From: Methanobacteriota archaeon
GTDB lineage: Archaea; Thermoplasmatota; Poseidoniia; Poseidoniales; Thalassarchaeaceae
Length of the DNA: 64,000 nt
Assembly: GCA_002722735.1 (NCBI GenBank)
Contig: PBMR01000017.1
Coordinates: 1-64,000, forward strand
Direction of reading: 5' to 3'
Below the pieces are notes generated by a model that was not told the origin of the DNA, ran no database searches, and saw only the letters and a list, made by a program, of their open reading frames with translations. Shown here one piece after another: positions 42,391-53,708 of this stretch (its first letter is position 1; every line of letters begins with the position of its first letter). The position numbers and the translations under genes were made by a program.

Positions 42391-43929
42391 ATGCTGAGGC
42401 TCAGGTTGAAGTGGAGTGGGTGGGCGTCCGAAAGCATGGGGAGGGAGGGACGAGGCAGGGTCAGCTTCCTACTGCCAATGCTCCTGCTGTACACGCTGTA
42501 CCTCCTTGGGGCGCCTCTCTTCCTATTAGTGCTAATCGGGGCTTGGTACGTCGCCTTGGTTACCTTGGAGTCGATGGGTTCGCTCGATCGCATGGATGCC
42601 ACGAGGCTGCTCGGAATCATCCTGATGCTCAGAACCGGCCGAGGCAGGAGGGTGCTGGACAGGGTCTCCAGCAATAGGAGGTTCTGGCGGGCCTACGGGG
42701 AGATATCGATCTGGCTGTGCTTCCTCGTGATGACCGGGGTCATCCTGCTCCTCTTCGTCAGCGCCATCGAGACCGCTCTGCGGCCTCCCGACGAGTACCT
42801 GCCTGCCGGCGACCTGCTGCTGATCCCCGGCGTCACCAGCTTCGTTCCCTTCTGGTGGCCCGCCCTGGCGCTGATCGTCGCCTTGGTCATCCACGAGTAC
42901 AGTCACGGGATCCAAGCAAGGGCCCACGGAATGAGGCTGAGGAGCTTCGGGCTTCTACTGGTTGGCCCCGTTCCGATCGGCGCTTTCGCAGAGCCCGAGG
43001 AGGCAGAGATGGCCAGGGCTCCCAGACGCGATAGGATGAGGCTATTCGCTGCTGGTCCTTCGATCAACATTTTCGCAACTTACGCTGCACTGATTCTCCT
43101 TTCTGCCGTTGCTAGCGGACTGGTCGCAGAGCACGATGGGGTCCATGCGAGGGGCATCGTGGAGGGAAGTGCTGCGGAGAGCGCGGGACTGATGCCCTAC
43201 GAGACCATCACCCACATCGATGGGTTTGGCTTCAGCGACTACGAGGGCTTCAGCGAGAGGATGTCCTCGCTCTCTGCTGGGGAAGTTGCCGTGTTCACGG
43301 TTCTCTCCCACCCAACAGAGCAGGGGGGCCGGGAGTCCAGAGCAATCGAAATCACCCTAGGGGACCGTTACGAGCACCTGTCCGCATTGTGCGAGGGGGA
43401 TGGCGATTGCATCGAGCGGAGCGGGGGGGCCGAGCCTGGCGATGCTTTCCTAGGCATCTCCAACGTTCGCCCTAGCACAGCCGGTGTTGATGGGTACTCC
43501 TACATCGTCAGTGGGGACTACTCGTTCGGTGTTACCGCCTTCGTAGCCCTGATCGAGCCGCTGATCATGCTCCAAACGCCAATTGCCCTAGATGGCCAGA
43601 CCATGGTGCTGGAGGAACGCGCCATGCTCGAATCCGGAGAAGGTCTGGTTGCATCGGCCGTGGGCACAGGCGGCATGCTGATGCTATTCGACTTCCTGTT
43701 CTGGCTGGTTTGGATCAACTTCCTGCTCGGCTTCGCCAATCTCATCCCGATGATTCCTTTCGATGGGGGTCACTTGGTCAGGGATGCGACGCACTCGGTC
43801 CTTGCCCGGATAGGCAGGGGCATGCATCCAATGCGCATAGAGGCGATTGCCAATCGGATAAGCAGCATGAGCAGCCTATTCATCCTCTTCATTCTAGCGA
43901 TCCCGGTCATCATCCCGAGGATCCTGTAG
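42391..43929 (+). CDS. Site-2-protease-type (M50) intramembrane metalloprotease with PDZ-like insert
   Basis: A 512-residue multi-pass membrane protein. Zinc motif VIHEYSHGIQARAHG (His168) in a membrane segment, and the second motif NLIPMIPFDGGHLVRD with the conserved Asp near residue 460. Between them lies an extracytoplasmic PDZ-like domain (VVEGSAAESAGLMPYETITHIDG type). This is the S2P/RseP family, which cleaves transmembrane anchors of regulators. The window also codes a membrane-anchored winged-helix regulator, which is a conceivable substrate class. ATG 42391 and 42436 are both possible starts. Confidence 0.88.
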   Translation: MLRLRLKWSGWASESMGREGRGRVSFLLPMLLLYTLYLLGAPLFLLVLIGAWYVALVTLESMGSLDRMDATRLLGIILMLRTGRGRRVLDRVSSNRRFWRAYGEISIWLCFLVMTGVILLLFVSAIETALRPPDEYLPAGDLLLIPGVTSFVPFWWPALALIVALVIHEYSHGIQARAHGMRLRSFGLLLVGPVPIGAFAEPEEAEMARAPRRDRMRLFAAGPSINIFATYAALILLSAVASGLVAEHDGVHARGIVEGSAAESAGLMPYETITHIDGFGFSDYEGFSERMSSLSAGEVAVFTVLSHPTEQGGRESRAIEITLGDRYEHLSALCEGDGDCIERSGGAEPGDAFLGISNVRPSTAGVDGYSYIVSGDYSFGVTAFVALIEPLIMLQTPIALDGQTMVLEERAMLESGEGLVASAVGTGGMLMLFDFLFWLVWINFLLGFANLIPMIPFDGGHLVRDATHSVLARIGRGMHPMRIEAIANRISSMSSLFILFILAIPVIIPRIL

Positions 43930-44625
43930 TCACTCTTCCTCGTCGATAACTCGTGGCTCGTGGACCTCGCGGAACACTACCTTGCCCACTCCCACATTCT
44001 CCCGCAGGGTTGTCACTAGGGAGAACTTGACGTAGGCCCAGTTCTGATCGTAGGCCATCTCCTCGGGCAGCGTCATGGTCAGATCGTCGCCGTCAAACTC
44101 CAGTTCGAAGTCCTCCCTGCCAGTATTCATCCTCATCAGGGTCTGGACCTTCTCCTCGCGATCCTCTACGAGTTTGACAATCCGGTAGACGTAGCGCAGG
44201 GTCACGCCCGCTAGAGGGTGGTTGTAGTCGATTCGCGCTCTCCCCGCGCTCATGAACTGCAGGATGCCAGTGCGCCCCCCAATCTCGACGGGCGCGCCTA
44301 TTGCCAGGGTGTTCGGGTCGCGGACGCTACGAAGCAGCACATTCTGGGAAATGGTCTCTATTTTATTGGCGTCACGCTCGCCGTAGGCCTGTTCGGGCTC
44401 AATCTCAAAATCGTACTCCTCATCGGCTTCGGCCTCTGACAGGTGAGCCTCGAAACCGGGGATGAGCAGGCCACCGCCAACGACGGTGATCATCGGCGAG
44501 TAGGTCCTGTTCTCCTCGTGGAGGTCGTGCTCCTTGGCAGTATCCTCCCTCGTGGTCTCGATCAGCTTCTCAGTGCCCGCATTGAACAGGTCGTAGTCGA
44601 TGTGCACTATTGAGCCGCTATCCAA
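43930..44625 (-). CDS. FKBP-type peptidyl-prolyl isomerase (SlyD-like)
   Basis: About 231 residues. The N-terminal FKBP fold has IVHIDYDLFNAGTEKLIETT, GGGLLIPGFEAHL and EPEQAYGERD, and an insert-in-flap domain follows as in SlyD (ILQFMSAGRARIDYNHPLAG). A C-terminal domain of about 80 residues is extra and typical of long archaeal FKBPs. The track start is a TTG at 44625 preceded by GAGGTGG at good distance, so a TTG start is plausible; the next in-frame option is GTG 44607. Cytosolic folding helper by family knowledge. Confidence 0.88.
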   Translation of the reverse strand: MDSGSIVHIDYDLFNAGTEKLIETTREDTAKEHDLHEENRTYSPMITVVGGGLLIPGFEAHLSEAEADEEYDFEIEPEQAYGERDANKIETISQNVLLRSVRDPNTLAIGAPVEIGGRTGILQFMSAGRARIDYNHPLAGVTLRYVYRIVKLVEDREEKVQTLMRMNTGREDFELEFDGDDLTMTLPEEMAYDQNWAYVKFSLVTTLRENVGVGKVVFREVHEPRVIDEEE

Positions 44626-44688
44626 TTGACCACCTCAAGCGGCCACGCGACCCGCTCCCCCTTTTTCATACAAACGGTGCGGTTGCCC

Positions 44689-44849
44689 TCAGGGCCTCTC
44701 CATTCTGGATCTGACAATGAGGACTAGAATGCCTAGTGCTACTGCTGCCAGAACCGCCAGAACCCCTGTGACGCCGCCCTCCTCCCACCTAGACGGGTCC
44801 GTGGATAGGCATCATCCGAGTCGTCGTGCCCGTCTTGATCTGAGTCCAT
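44689..44849 (-). pseudogene. Small single-helix membrane protein behind CcmF, apparently frameshifted
   Basis: After the ccmF-like stop, one frame from ATG 44849 encodes MDSDQDGHDDSDDAYPRT. A second frame, joined after about 12 codons, encodes SRWEEGGVTGVLAVLAAV followed by ALGILVLIVRSRMERP and a TGA at 44689. Together they make an acidic head, one transmembrane helix and a basic tail, recalling small CcmD-like proteins. A single-base shift near the GATGAT repeat would join them. It may be a sequencing/assembly error, a real mutation or chance. The helix half is the convincing part. Confidence 0.35.
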
Positions 44850-44858
44850 TGAAATGGG

Positions 44859-47228
44859 TCATTCCTCGTTTTCGCAGCCCACTGGGCTGGCCGATGACAG
44901 GGGCAGCAGGCCGCCTAGCATGACGAGCGCCCACCCAGCCCAGACGAGGTGGCTGCCCGGGAGGTGGTGGACGGTGACCCGTACGCTATCGATATCGCTG
45001 GTCTGCCCCCTTATCATCGAGCTCAGCAGGTCGTTGGACTGGAACACGTCGAGGATCACAATCGTGTCGCCGGTCAGGCCGACCATCCTGTCGACCTCCG
45101 AGCGCGCCGAGACCGAGCCGCTGGGGGAGTCGAACCTGAGCATGCCGGGCATCAGGCCGGCTACCCTCTGGCCGTCCTCCCTGACCTCGATTGCGACCCC
45201 CAGGTACCCATCCCCTATCGAGTAGGGGTACGCGTCATCCTCCGCCGGGATGACCTCGACGTCGGTGAACACGAACTCGTAGCCGCGGTGCTCGATCGGC
45301 TGGTCCTTCTCCAGGGTGACCAGGTGCGAGGGGTCCGAGCGGTCCACCAAGGTGGTGGTCATGACGTGCCCGATGAGAAGCAGGAGGATGCCCAAGTGAG
45401 CGATGTGCGAGCCGAGCAGCCTTGCGCGCGCGGCGTTGCTCGGTGCCCTGAGCCCGTCACTCCTGAGTCTGGGCAGAGTCCTATTGGCAGTGCTCCAGAG
45501 ATGCTGGGCGGTTGAGGGCAGGGCGAACACCAGCCATGACAGCAGGAACAGGGACAGTGCGCCCCTGGTGATGCCTGAGGTCACATCGAGGTGGGGGTCC
45601 CCTGGCAGGTCGAATGACTCGGAGAGCGCGGCGAGCGCTATGGAAGCCGCCAATGCGGCTGCCACGAGGATCGAGCCGCGCCTAGCCGGGAGGGTCCTGC
45701 CCCAGGCGTACAGGGCAAGGCCGATGGCGAGAAGCCCGATCAGGGGCGCTCCGTAGAACTCGTGGGCGGCTAGGTTGGTGCCGTCGATCTCGACGGTGAG
45801 CAGGAGCCAGGTGAGCAGGAGGTAGGTCGCTCCGCCGTACCACGGCACGGCCCGGGCCAGCCTGGATCGCACAGACTCGTCGGTGAACGGGAGCGCGAAG
45901 GCGGAGAGGTCATCGTCGTCGTCGGAGATCAGCCAGACGGCTAGGAAGGGCGCCATCCCAGCGATCGCCTGCTGGATCTCGGCCACCCAGCCCCAACTAG
46001 CGAACAGCATCAGCATCACCCCCGCAGCCACCCAGTGAGTCGGGGGATCCTCAGCATCACCGGAGACCAATAGCAGCATGAGCGCCAAGCCAACTGTGAG
46101 GACCGCAGTCGAGCCGATCCACAGGCCGACGGCAGCGAAGGCAATCAGGAGGGCGGTCGCCATTCCCCGGTTCACCTCGAGCAGCGAGGCCCTCCCGCGC
46201 TCTGCGAGGCCCAGCGCCTGCTCCCTGTGGAGGTGCAGCACGGCGAAGCCACCGAGTAAGAGCAGAGATATCAGGTAGGTCGAAATCTCGATTCCCACGG
46301 GACTGAGATCTGCTATCTGGAGCACTCGGAGGTATGGATCCTGCGGCAGCGCGCCCCCGTCCTCGGCCACGAAGGCATGCACCGACGACCAGACCCCGTT
46401 CGCCCTGGTGACCAGGGTGGCGTGCAAGGCGAGGGCCCCGGCGATGAGGCCCATCGCGGGAGAGGCGGAGAAGGCGCTCTGGGAATCCGGCCTAGCGCGT
46501 GCGTGGACGATGACCAGCAGGGCGAGCCACGGAAGCAGGGATCCGGTCTCGACGGGGTCCCATGCCCAGTACCCTCCCCAATCCAGCACGGCGTAGGCCC
46601 ACAGACCCCCCAAGCCGATGCCGATTGTCCCGAACAGGAAGGCGGAGCGAGCCCAGTGCAACTGCGCTGCGTGGATATCCCTGGCCCTGTCGCTCCTCAG
46701 CACCCCGGCGAGGGCGATGCTGGCCGTCGCGAGGCACAATGCGTAGTAGACGAAGACTACGGGCGGGTGGATTACCATCAAGTCGGTTTGGAGCAGTGGG
46801 TTGAGCTCGCCGCGCTCTGCGCTCTCGGAGCCAGCGAAGGGCTCGAGCAGCAGGGACAGGGCGAGGAGGAGCGCGGTCCAGCCGTGCATCAGGCGGACTT
46901 CTAGGGGGATGGGGTCGGAATCGCCTGCCATGAGCCAGGTCACCACCGCCAGGATGGCAGCCCACATCAGCAGGGGCCCGGACCTGCTGCCCCAGACCGC
47001 CGAGATTCGATAGAGCAGGGGCAACCCGTCCCCTCCGTACCTCGAGACGAGGTCCAATGTCGTTGCCTCGATCAGGAAGGCGGCGACTAGTAGGGCGAAC
47101 GGGGCTGACTGGCAGGCCATTGTTACATAGCGGACCATCTGGTCGCCCCCCCTGTCGGGCCTCATGATCTGATGCAGGCTGGTCAGGACAGCGAGGACCA
47201 TCAGGGCCTGTCCGAGCAGCGAGAGCAA
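44859..47228 (-). CDS. ccmF: CcmF-like cytochrome c-type biogenesis (heme lyase) protein
   Basis: A 789-residue multi-pass membrane protein of the heme-handling family. The tryptophan-rich WWD motif is WGGYWAWDPVETGSLLPWLALL; upstream SRSGPLLMWAAIL and QTDLMVIHPPVVFVYYA match conserved CcmF helices with candidate heme-ligand His. After the last helices a soluble domain of about 120 residues is present, longer than in simple CcsA proteins, favouring CcmF. It should attach heme to c-type apocytochromes. It is followed by a possible small helix protein and FKBP, and preceded by the reductase gene about 5 nt away on the same strand. Confidence 0.88.
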   Translation of the reverse strand: MLSLLGQALMVLAVLTSLHQIMRPDRGGDQMVRYVTMACQSAPFALLVAAFLIEATTLDLVSRYGGDGLPLLYRISAVWGSRSGPLLMWAAILAVVTWLMAGDSDPIPLEVRLMHGWTALLLALSLLLEPFAGSESAERGELNPLLQTDLMVIHPPVVFVYYALCLATASIALAGVLRSDRARDIHAAQLHWARSAFLFGTIGIGLGGLWAYAVLDWGGYWAWDPVETGSLLPWLALLVIVHARARPDSQSAFSASPAMGLIAGALALHATLVTRANGVWSSVHAFVAEDGGALPQDPYLRVLQIADLSPVGIEISTYLISLLLLGGFAVLHLHREQALGLAERGRASLLEVNRGMATALLIAFAAVGLWIGSTAVLTVGLALMLLLVSGDAEDPPTHWVAAGVMLMLFASWGWVAEIQQAIAGMAPFLAVWLISDDDDDLSAFALPFTDESVRSRLARAVPWYGGATYLLLTWLLLTVEIDGTNLAAHEFYGAPLIGLLAIGLALYAWGRTLPARRGSILVAAALAASIALAALSESFDLPGDPHLDVTSGITRGALSLFLLSWLVFALPSTAQHLWSTANRTLPRLRSDGLRAPSNAARARLLGSHIAHLGILLLLIGHVMTTTLVDRSDPSHLVTLEKDQPIEHRGYEFVFTDVEVIPAEDDAYPYSIGDGYLGVAIEVREDGQRVAGLMPGMLRFDSPSGSVSARSEVDRMVGLTGDTIVILDVFQSNDLLSSMIRGQTSDIDSVRVTVHHLPGSHLVWAGWALVMLGGLLPLSSASPVGCENEE

Positions 47229-47232
47229 TACA

Positions 47233-48492
47233 TCACCATCCGTAGTGCTTCGCTCGGCTGTATCCGAAGGCCAGCATCGCCGGGACGATGCGCTTGAGAT
47301 AGAGCCCGGGCCTCCTGAGGAGGATCCTGAGGACGACCATCGCCTTCCCCGAGGCGCCCATGTCGGACATCTCGTCCGGGAGGCATCGGCCCATCAGTGA
47401 CATCTCCTCGTCAGTCAGGTCAAACAGCGCGTTCTTGCCCTTCAGAATCTTGCCATAGGGGGGGAACTCGTCCTTCCAGAGGCGGGGGTAGGCGGCCAGT
47501 CGGTCTGCGCTGAGATCGCCCTCCGCTATGGCGGCAGCAGCAGTCTGGGCTGCGTAGACCGCTGACTTCAGTGCGAGGTGAGAGCCGCCCTCGAAGAGGG
47601 GGGAGGTGAAGCCGGCGGCATCGCCCACCAGCATCAGCCCGTCGAAGTGGGTATTCTCGAAGGGCCCAGAAATCGGGATGGTCCCTCCGAAGGCCGGGTT
47701 GCCCTTCTCCTTCCAGGGGGGCCGGGTCTGCTCGAGCTCTCTGAAATGGGTTGACTCGATGAACTCGTCAAGAGCCTTCTTGGCACGCGGGCGGTCCTCG
47801 GTGACCAGTCCGACGTTGGCCCTGCCGTTGCACTTCGGTATCATCCAGAGGTATCCCCTCTCGGCGAACTTCGGCCATATGTAGAAGTCCAGATACCCAT
47901 CAGTCGGAACCCCGAGCATCTCGTACTGCATCCCGGCCACGACCTCGCCCGTGGTGTTCAGTGGTATTCCCTCACTGGGCTCAACAGCCTTCGAGCACAC
48001 TGCGGCGACGCCGGAGGCATCGATTACCACCTTGGCCTGAATCGGGAACTGCTCGCCCTTTCCATCGCACATCCATCCGTTGAATCGCGCATTCTCCACC
48101 CTCTCCATCAAGGATAGTTTGTGGCTGAGATGGCCTCTCGCTCCCGCCTCTGCCGCCTCATTGGCGATCCATCGCTCGAACAGGTGCTTCTCTAGGACGT
48201 AGCCCTGCTCGGTCAGGCGCTTCTGGGTGCCGTCCGGGAAGATGACGCGGATTCCGTGTACCCTCTTGCTGATGACGTGGTCGGGCAGGTCGAGGCCTAG
48301 GTTGTCGCAGGCAATCTCCGAGATGCACTCACCGCAGTGTACGGGAGTGCCGATCTCCGGGTGGTCCTCTATCAGAATCGTGTGGAGTCCCCTTCGGGCG
48401 CACTGCAGTGCGGCATTGCCGCCGCCCGGGCCCGCTCCGACGACTAGCACATCGCACGCCGTCACCCCACCTACCACGATTCGGCGGGTCAC
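47233..48492 (-). CDS. Geranylgeranyl reductase-family FAD-dependent oxidoreductase
   Basis: About 410-419 residues. N-terminal FAD motif DVLVVGAGPGGGNAALQCARRG, then HCGECISE (the conserved Cys-containing turn of archaeal GGR). The end of the FAD domain reads GLMLVGDAAGFTSPLFEGGSHLA. In archaea these enzymes saturate isoprenoid chains of membrane lipids; related members act on quinones or other substrates. Start is GTG 48492 or GTG 48465. It neighbours UbiD/UbiA (divergent) and CcmF (same strand), so a role in reducing the isoprenoid tail of a quinone is also possible. Confidence 0.85.
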   Translation of the reverse strand: MTRRIVVGGVTACDVLVVGAGPGGGNAALQCARRGLHTILIEDHPEIGTPVHCGECISEIACDNLGLDLPDHVISKRVHGIRVIFPDGTQKRLTEQGYVLEKHLFERWIANEAAEAGARGHLSHKLSLMERVENARFNGWMCDGKGEQFPIQAKVVIDASGVAAVCSKAVEPSEGIPLNTTGEVVAGMQYEMLGVPTDGYLDFYIWPKFAERGYLWMIPKCNGRANVGLVTEDRPRAKKALDEFIESTHFRELEQTRPPWKEKGNPAFGGTIPISGPFENTHFDGLMLVGDAAGFTSPLFEGGSHLALKSAVYAAQTAAAAIAEGDLSADRLAAYPRLWKDEFPPYGKILKGKNALFDLTDEEMSLMGRCLPDEMSDMGASGKAMVVLRILLRRPGLYLKRIVPAMLAFGYSRAKHYGW

Positions 48493-48572
48493 GACGACAT
48501 CAAAGAAACCCTCGGTTGCGCCACCTATGGTGGCGAGCGAACCTTCTCATTAGGGTAAGTCCCCCGCATGGT

Positions 48573-50441
48573 GTGGCATGGAAGGGACTCTCCCCCTACC
48601 TCAGGGCGCTCGAGGACAAGGGCGAGTTGCTGAGGGTGAGTCATCCCGTCGATGTCAGGTTCGAAGCGGGGTGCATCGCTGACCGCCTCGTGAAGCGTGG
48701 GGGGCCCGCAGTAGTGTTCGATCAACCCCGCCTCGAGGACGGCAGCATCAGTAGGTTCCCCCTAGTGATGAACCTCTACGGAACCAGAGAGCGCACCAAC
48801 ATGGCCCTCGGAGTCGAGCGCCCCCGCGAGATTGGCGAGCGCATGGTCAGGCTGATGAAACCGGACATCGGAAGCCTCGTGATGTATCCATGGAGGGGGC
48901 TCAATCTTCTGAGGGAAGCCATGTCGATGGCCCCGAAGAAGGTCTCGAAGGGGGCGTGCCAGCAAGTCAGGATCGAAGACCCGGATGTCACCCGTCTTCC
49001 GATTCCGACGACTTGGCCGTTTGACGGCGGGCCGTTCATGACCCTCCCCCTCGTTGTGACCTCCGACCCCCAGACCGGCGAACACAACATGGGGGTCTAC
49101 CGCAGTCAGGTCTACGGTCCCACCGAGGTCGGCTTGCACTGGCAGACCCACAAGCACGGAGCCGACCACGCCGATGCCTCGGACGGCAGGATGCCGGTCT
49201 CCATCTGCTTAGGTGGGCCCCCGGAGGTCATGTTCAGCGCAATCTCGCCACTGCCTGACAACCTGCCGGAGTACGAGTTCGCTGGGCTGCTGTCCCGCAG
49301 AAGCCTCAGGATTGCGAAGTGCCTGACCAACGACCTTTGGGTACCCGCCGAGTGCGACTTCGTCATTGAAGGCTACACCATGCCCAGTGAGACGCGTCTG
49401 GAGGGGCCCTTCGGGGACCACTTCGGTCACTACTCGCTGGAGAGGCAGTACCCAGTGATGCATGTCACCGCGATAACGCACAGGAAGGACCCCAGCATCC
49501 CGATGACGATAGTCGGGGTTCCCCCGATGGAGGATGGGTACATCGGTGAGGCGATCAGCGAGGCCCTCCTTCCAGTCCTCAGATTCCAGCACAGGGACGT
49601 CGCAGACCTCTTCCTGCCGCACGAGACCGGTTTCCACAACCTAGCGATACTCGCCTCCAAGCAGCGTTACCCGCGGCAGGCACGCAAGACCGCCCTAGGC
49701 CTCCTTGGCGCGGGGCAGATGATGTTCCAGAAGGTCATCGTGGCAGTCGACGAGGATCACCCAGTCAGGGATCTCGAGGCTCTTCTGGACGCTTTGGATA
49801 CCAAGGTCAGGGTACCCGATGGCTTGGTCTTCCTCGAAGGCATGGTCGCAGACACGCTTGCGCACGCAGCCCCTTGGGAGAACGTCCACACGAAGCTGCT
49901 CATCGATGCCACGACCCCCGCCTCCGGTGACCCGCAGGGCGAGGTGGAGCAACTCAAGGCCAGCGACTCGCTTGCGATCTCAGCATCGGCCATAGACGGA
50001 ATCGAGCAAGCCAGGATGCTGCGGCCGTCGATGATGGTGGTGACGACCAACATCCGGGGTGGGCCGAAGCCCGAGGAGAGCATGGAGGAGCCGGACGAGT
50101 TCCTCGCCGCTCAGCAGCGCCAGCGGATTGCCTCGGTATGCGACATCATCTGGGGTCTGGAAGGGGCGAGGGGGCTGCGCTGGCTATTCATCACCGACGC
50201 TGATGCCGATCTGGATAGCGAGAACTGGCGCAGGCGTCTGCTTTGGCAACTCTTCTGCCGCTTCGACGTGGGACGGGACCTGCACTTCGATGAGGGCAAT
50301 CGAAGGGTTGCTTGGGACGCGACTGCGCCCATCCCCTCCAACGACGGCCCGCTTCCAGTTCGCCGTTGGCCCGCAGTCACCCTGCACGACCCCGAACTGG
50401 TACAGAGGGTCGATCACTGGTTGGCCGAGGTGGGCTACTGA
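48573..50441 (+). CDS. ubiD: UbiD-family decarboxylase
   Basis: A prenylated-FMN-dependent (de)carboxylase, about 622 residues from GTG 48573. Typical segments: YLRALEDKGELLRVSHPVD at the start, GTRERTNMALGV, LPIPTTWPFDGGPFMTLPLVVT, EGPFGDHFGHYS and a C-terminal ALDTKVRVPDG region. TCATTAGGG lies about 24 nt upstream of the GTG; the track start (48408) lies in the divergent reductase gene. The ubiA prenyltransferase follows with a TGATG overlap. The pair points to decarboxylation of a prenylated aromatic acid in quinone (probably menaquinone) synthesis. Confidence 0.9.
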   Translation: MAWKGLSPYLRALEDKGELLRVSHPVDVRFEAGCIADRLVKRGGPAVVFDQPRLEDGSISRFPLVMNLYGTRERTNMALGVERPREIGERMVRLMKPDIGSLVMYPWRGLNLLREAMSMAPKKVSKGACQQVRIEDPDVTRLPIPTTWPFDGGPFMTLPLVVTSDPQTGEHNMGVYRSQVYGPTEVGLHWQTHKHGADHADASDGRMPVSICLGGPPEVMFSAISPLPDNLPEYEFAGLLSRRSLRIAKCLTNDLWVPAECDFVIEGYTMPSETRLEGPFGDHFGHYSLERQYPVMHVTAITHRKDPSIPMTIVGVPPMEDGYIGEAISEALLPVLRFQHRDVADLFLPHETGFHNLAILASKQRYPRQARKTALGLLGAGQMMFQKVIVAVDEDHPVRDLEALLDALDTKVRVPDGLVFLEGMVADTLAHAAPWENVHTKLLIDATTPASGDPQGEVEQLKASDSLAISASAIDGIEQARMLRPSMMVVTTNIRGGPKPEESMEEPDEFLAAQQRQRIASVCDIIWGLEGARGLRWLFITDADADLDSENWRRRLLWQLFCRFDVGRDLHFDEGNRRVAWDATAPIPSNDGPLPVRRWPAVTLHDPELVQRVDHWLAEVGY

Positions 50442-51397
50442 TGGGAGCCAAGGAGATCCTTGAGTTCGTGAGGGTGGAGCACACGCTGTTCTCGCTTCCC
50501 TTCGTGCTGATTGGCTACGTGCTGGCAGACAAGGAATTCGGGTCCGAGAGCATGGACCTCGTCTTGATTATCATCGCAGCTATCGGTGCTAGGGGCCTTG
50601 CGATGGCTCTGAACAGGATTGTCGATCGAGACATTGACGGAGAGAATCCGCGTACTGCTGCGAGGCATCTACCATCCGGGACCATGTCGGTGCAGGCCGC
50701 TTGGATTCTCGCTGGAGCATTTCTGGGAATGCTTCTGTTCGCTGCATGGAGATTGAACGAGGTCGCTCTGAAGATGGCTTGGCTGCCGGTTCTGGCCTTC
50801 GTAATCTACCCGTACACCAAGAGGGTGTCTTGGATCTGCCACTTCTGGATAGGGCTGTGCCTAGCACTCGCCCCGGCAGGGGCATGGGTCGCCATAGCCG
50901 CGGACACCCATGGCTGGGCTGCAATCACTGGAATGCTGGATGGGCGGACAGGTTTTCTGTGGTATCCCGAGCTATTCTTCATCTCGTTCGGAGTGGCGCT
51001 TTGGATCACCGCGTTCGACATCAATTACGCCCTGATGGACGAGGATGTCGATCGCGAGCAGGGGATTCGCTCCTTCCCGGCGATACACGGCCAAGTGGCT
51101 ACCATGTGGCTGAGTGTGGCTCTGACCATAGGCTGGTTTGCTTGCTTCGTGCTGACGGGACTGCATGACTTCACGGGCACACGTAGCTTCCGCTCCTCGC
51201 TCTGGGTCCCGTCTGTGGTGCTGATGGCGCTTGTCAACGTCTTCGTGATGACAAAGGGGGCGCAGGCTGCAGCGAGGTCTGACGAGGCGATGGGGGGCTA
51301 TCAGAAGGCCCTCTTCCGAGCTTCCATGCTCACTGGATGGGTTTTGTTATCTAGTCTCATGATCGTAGAGCATTACAACGATGGGATGCTGGATTGA
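50441..51397 (+). CDS. ubiA: UbiA-family aromatic prenyltransferase
   Basis: Membrane prenyltransferase, about 318 residues. First Asp motif NRIVDRDIDGENPRTAARHLPSG; second motif DINYALMDEDVDREQGIRSFP. Eight or nine hydrophobic segments. It attaches an isoprenoid chain to an aromatic ring. ATG 50441 overlaps the ubiD stop. The UbiA+UbiD pairing matches the prenyltransferase/decarboxylase step of the futalosine menaquinone route (MqnP/MqnL), which is an inference because no mqnA-E genes are in the window. Confidence 0.92.
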   Translation: MGAKEILEFVRVEHTLFSLPFVLIGYVLADKEFGSESMDLVLIIIAAIGARGLAMALNRIVDRDIDGENPRTAARHLPSGTMSVQAAWILAGAFLGMLLFAAWRLNEVALKMAWLPVLAFVIYPYTKRVSWICHFWIGLCLALAPAGAWVAIAADTHGWAAITGMLDGRTGFLWYPELFFISFGVALWITAFDINYALMDEDVDREQGIRSFPAIHGQVATMWLSVALTIGWFACFVLTGLHDFTGTRSFRSSLWVPSVVLMALVNVFVMTKGAQAAARSDEAMGGYQKALFRASMLTGWVLLSSLMIVEHYNDGMLD

Positions 51398-51406
51398 GGT
51401 TATACG

Positions 51407-53683
<2,277 letters not shown>

Positions 53684-53708
53684 AGGCAAATGAGCACCGC
53701 GAGTAGCC

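Noticed and set aside
44717-44923. 68-residue plus-strand ORF
   Set aside because: Arg/Ser/Pro-rich frame opposite the ccmF end and the small helix protein; no motif.
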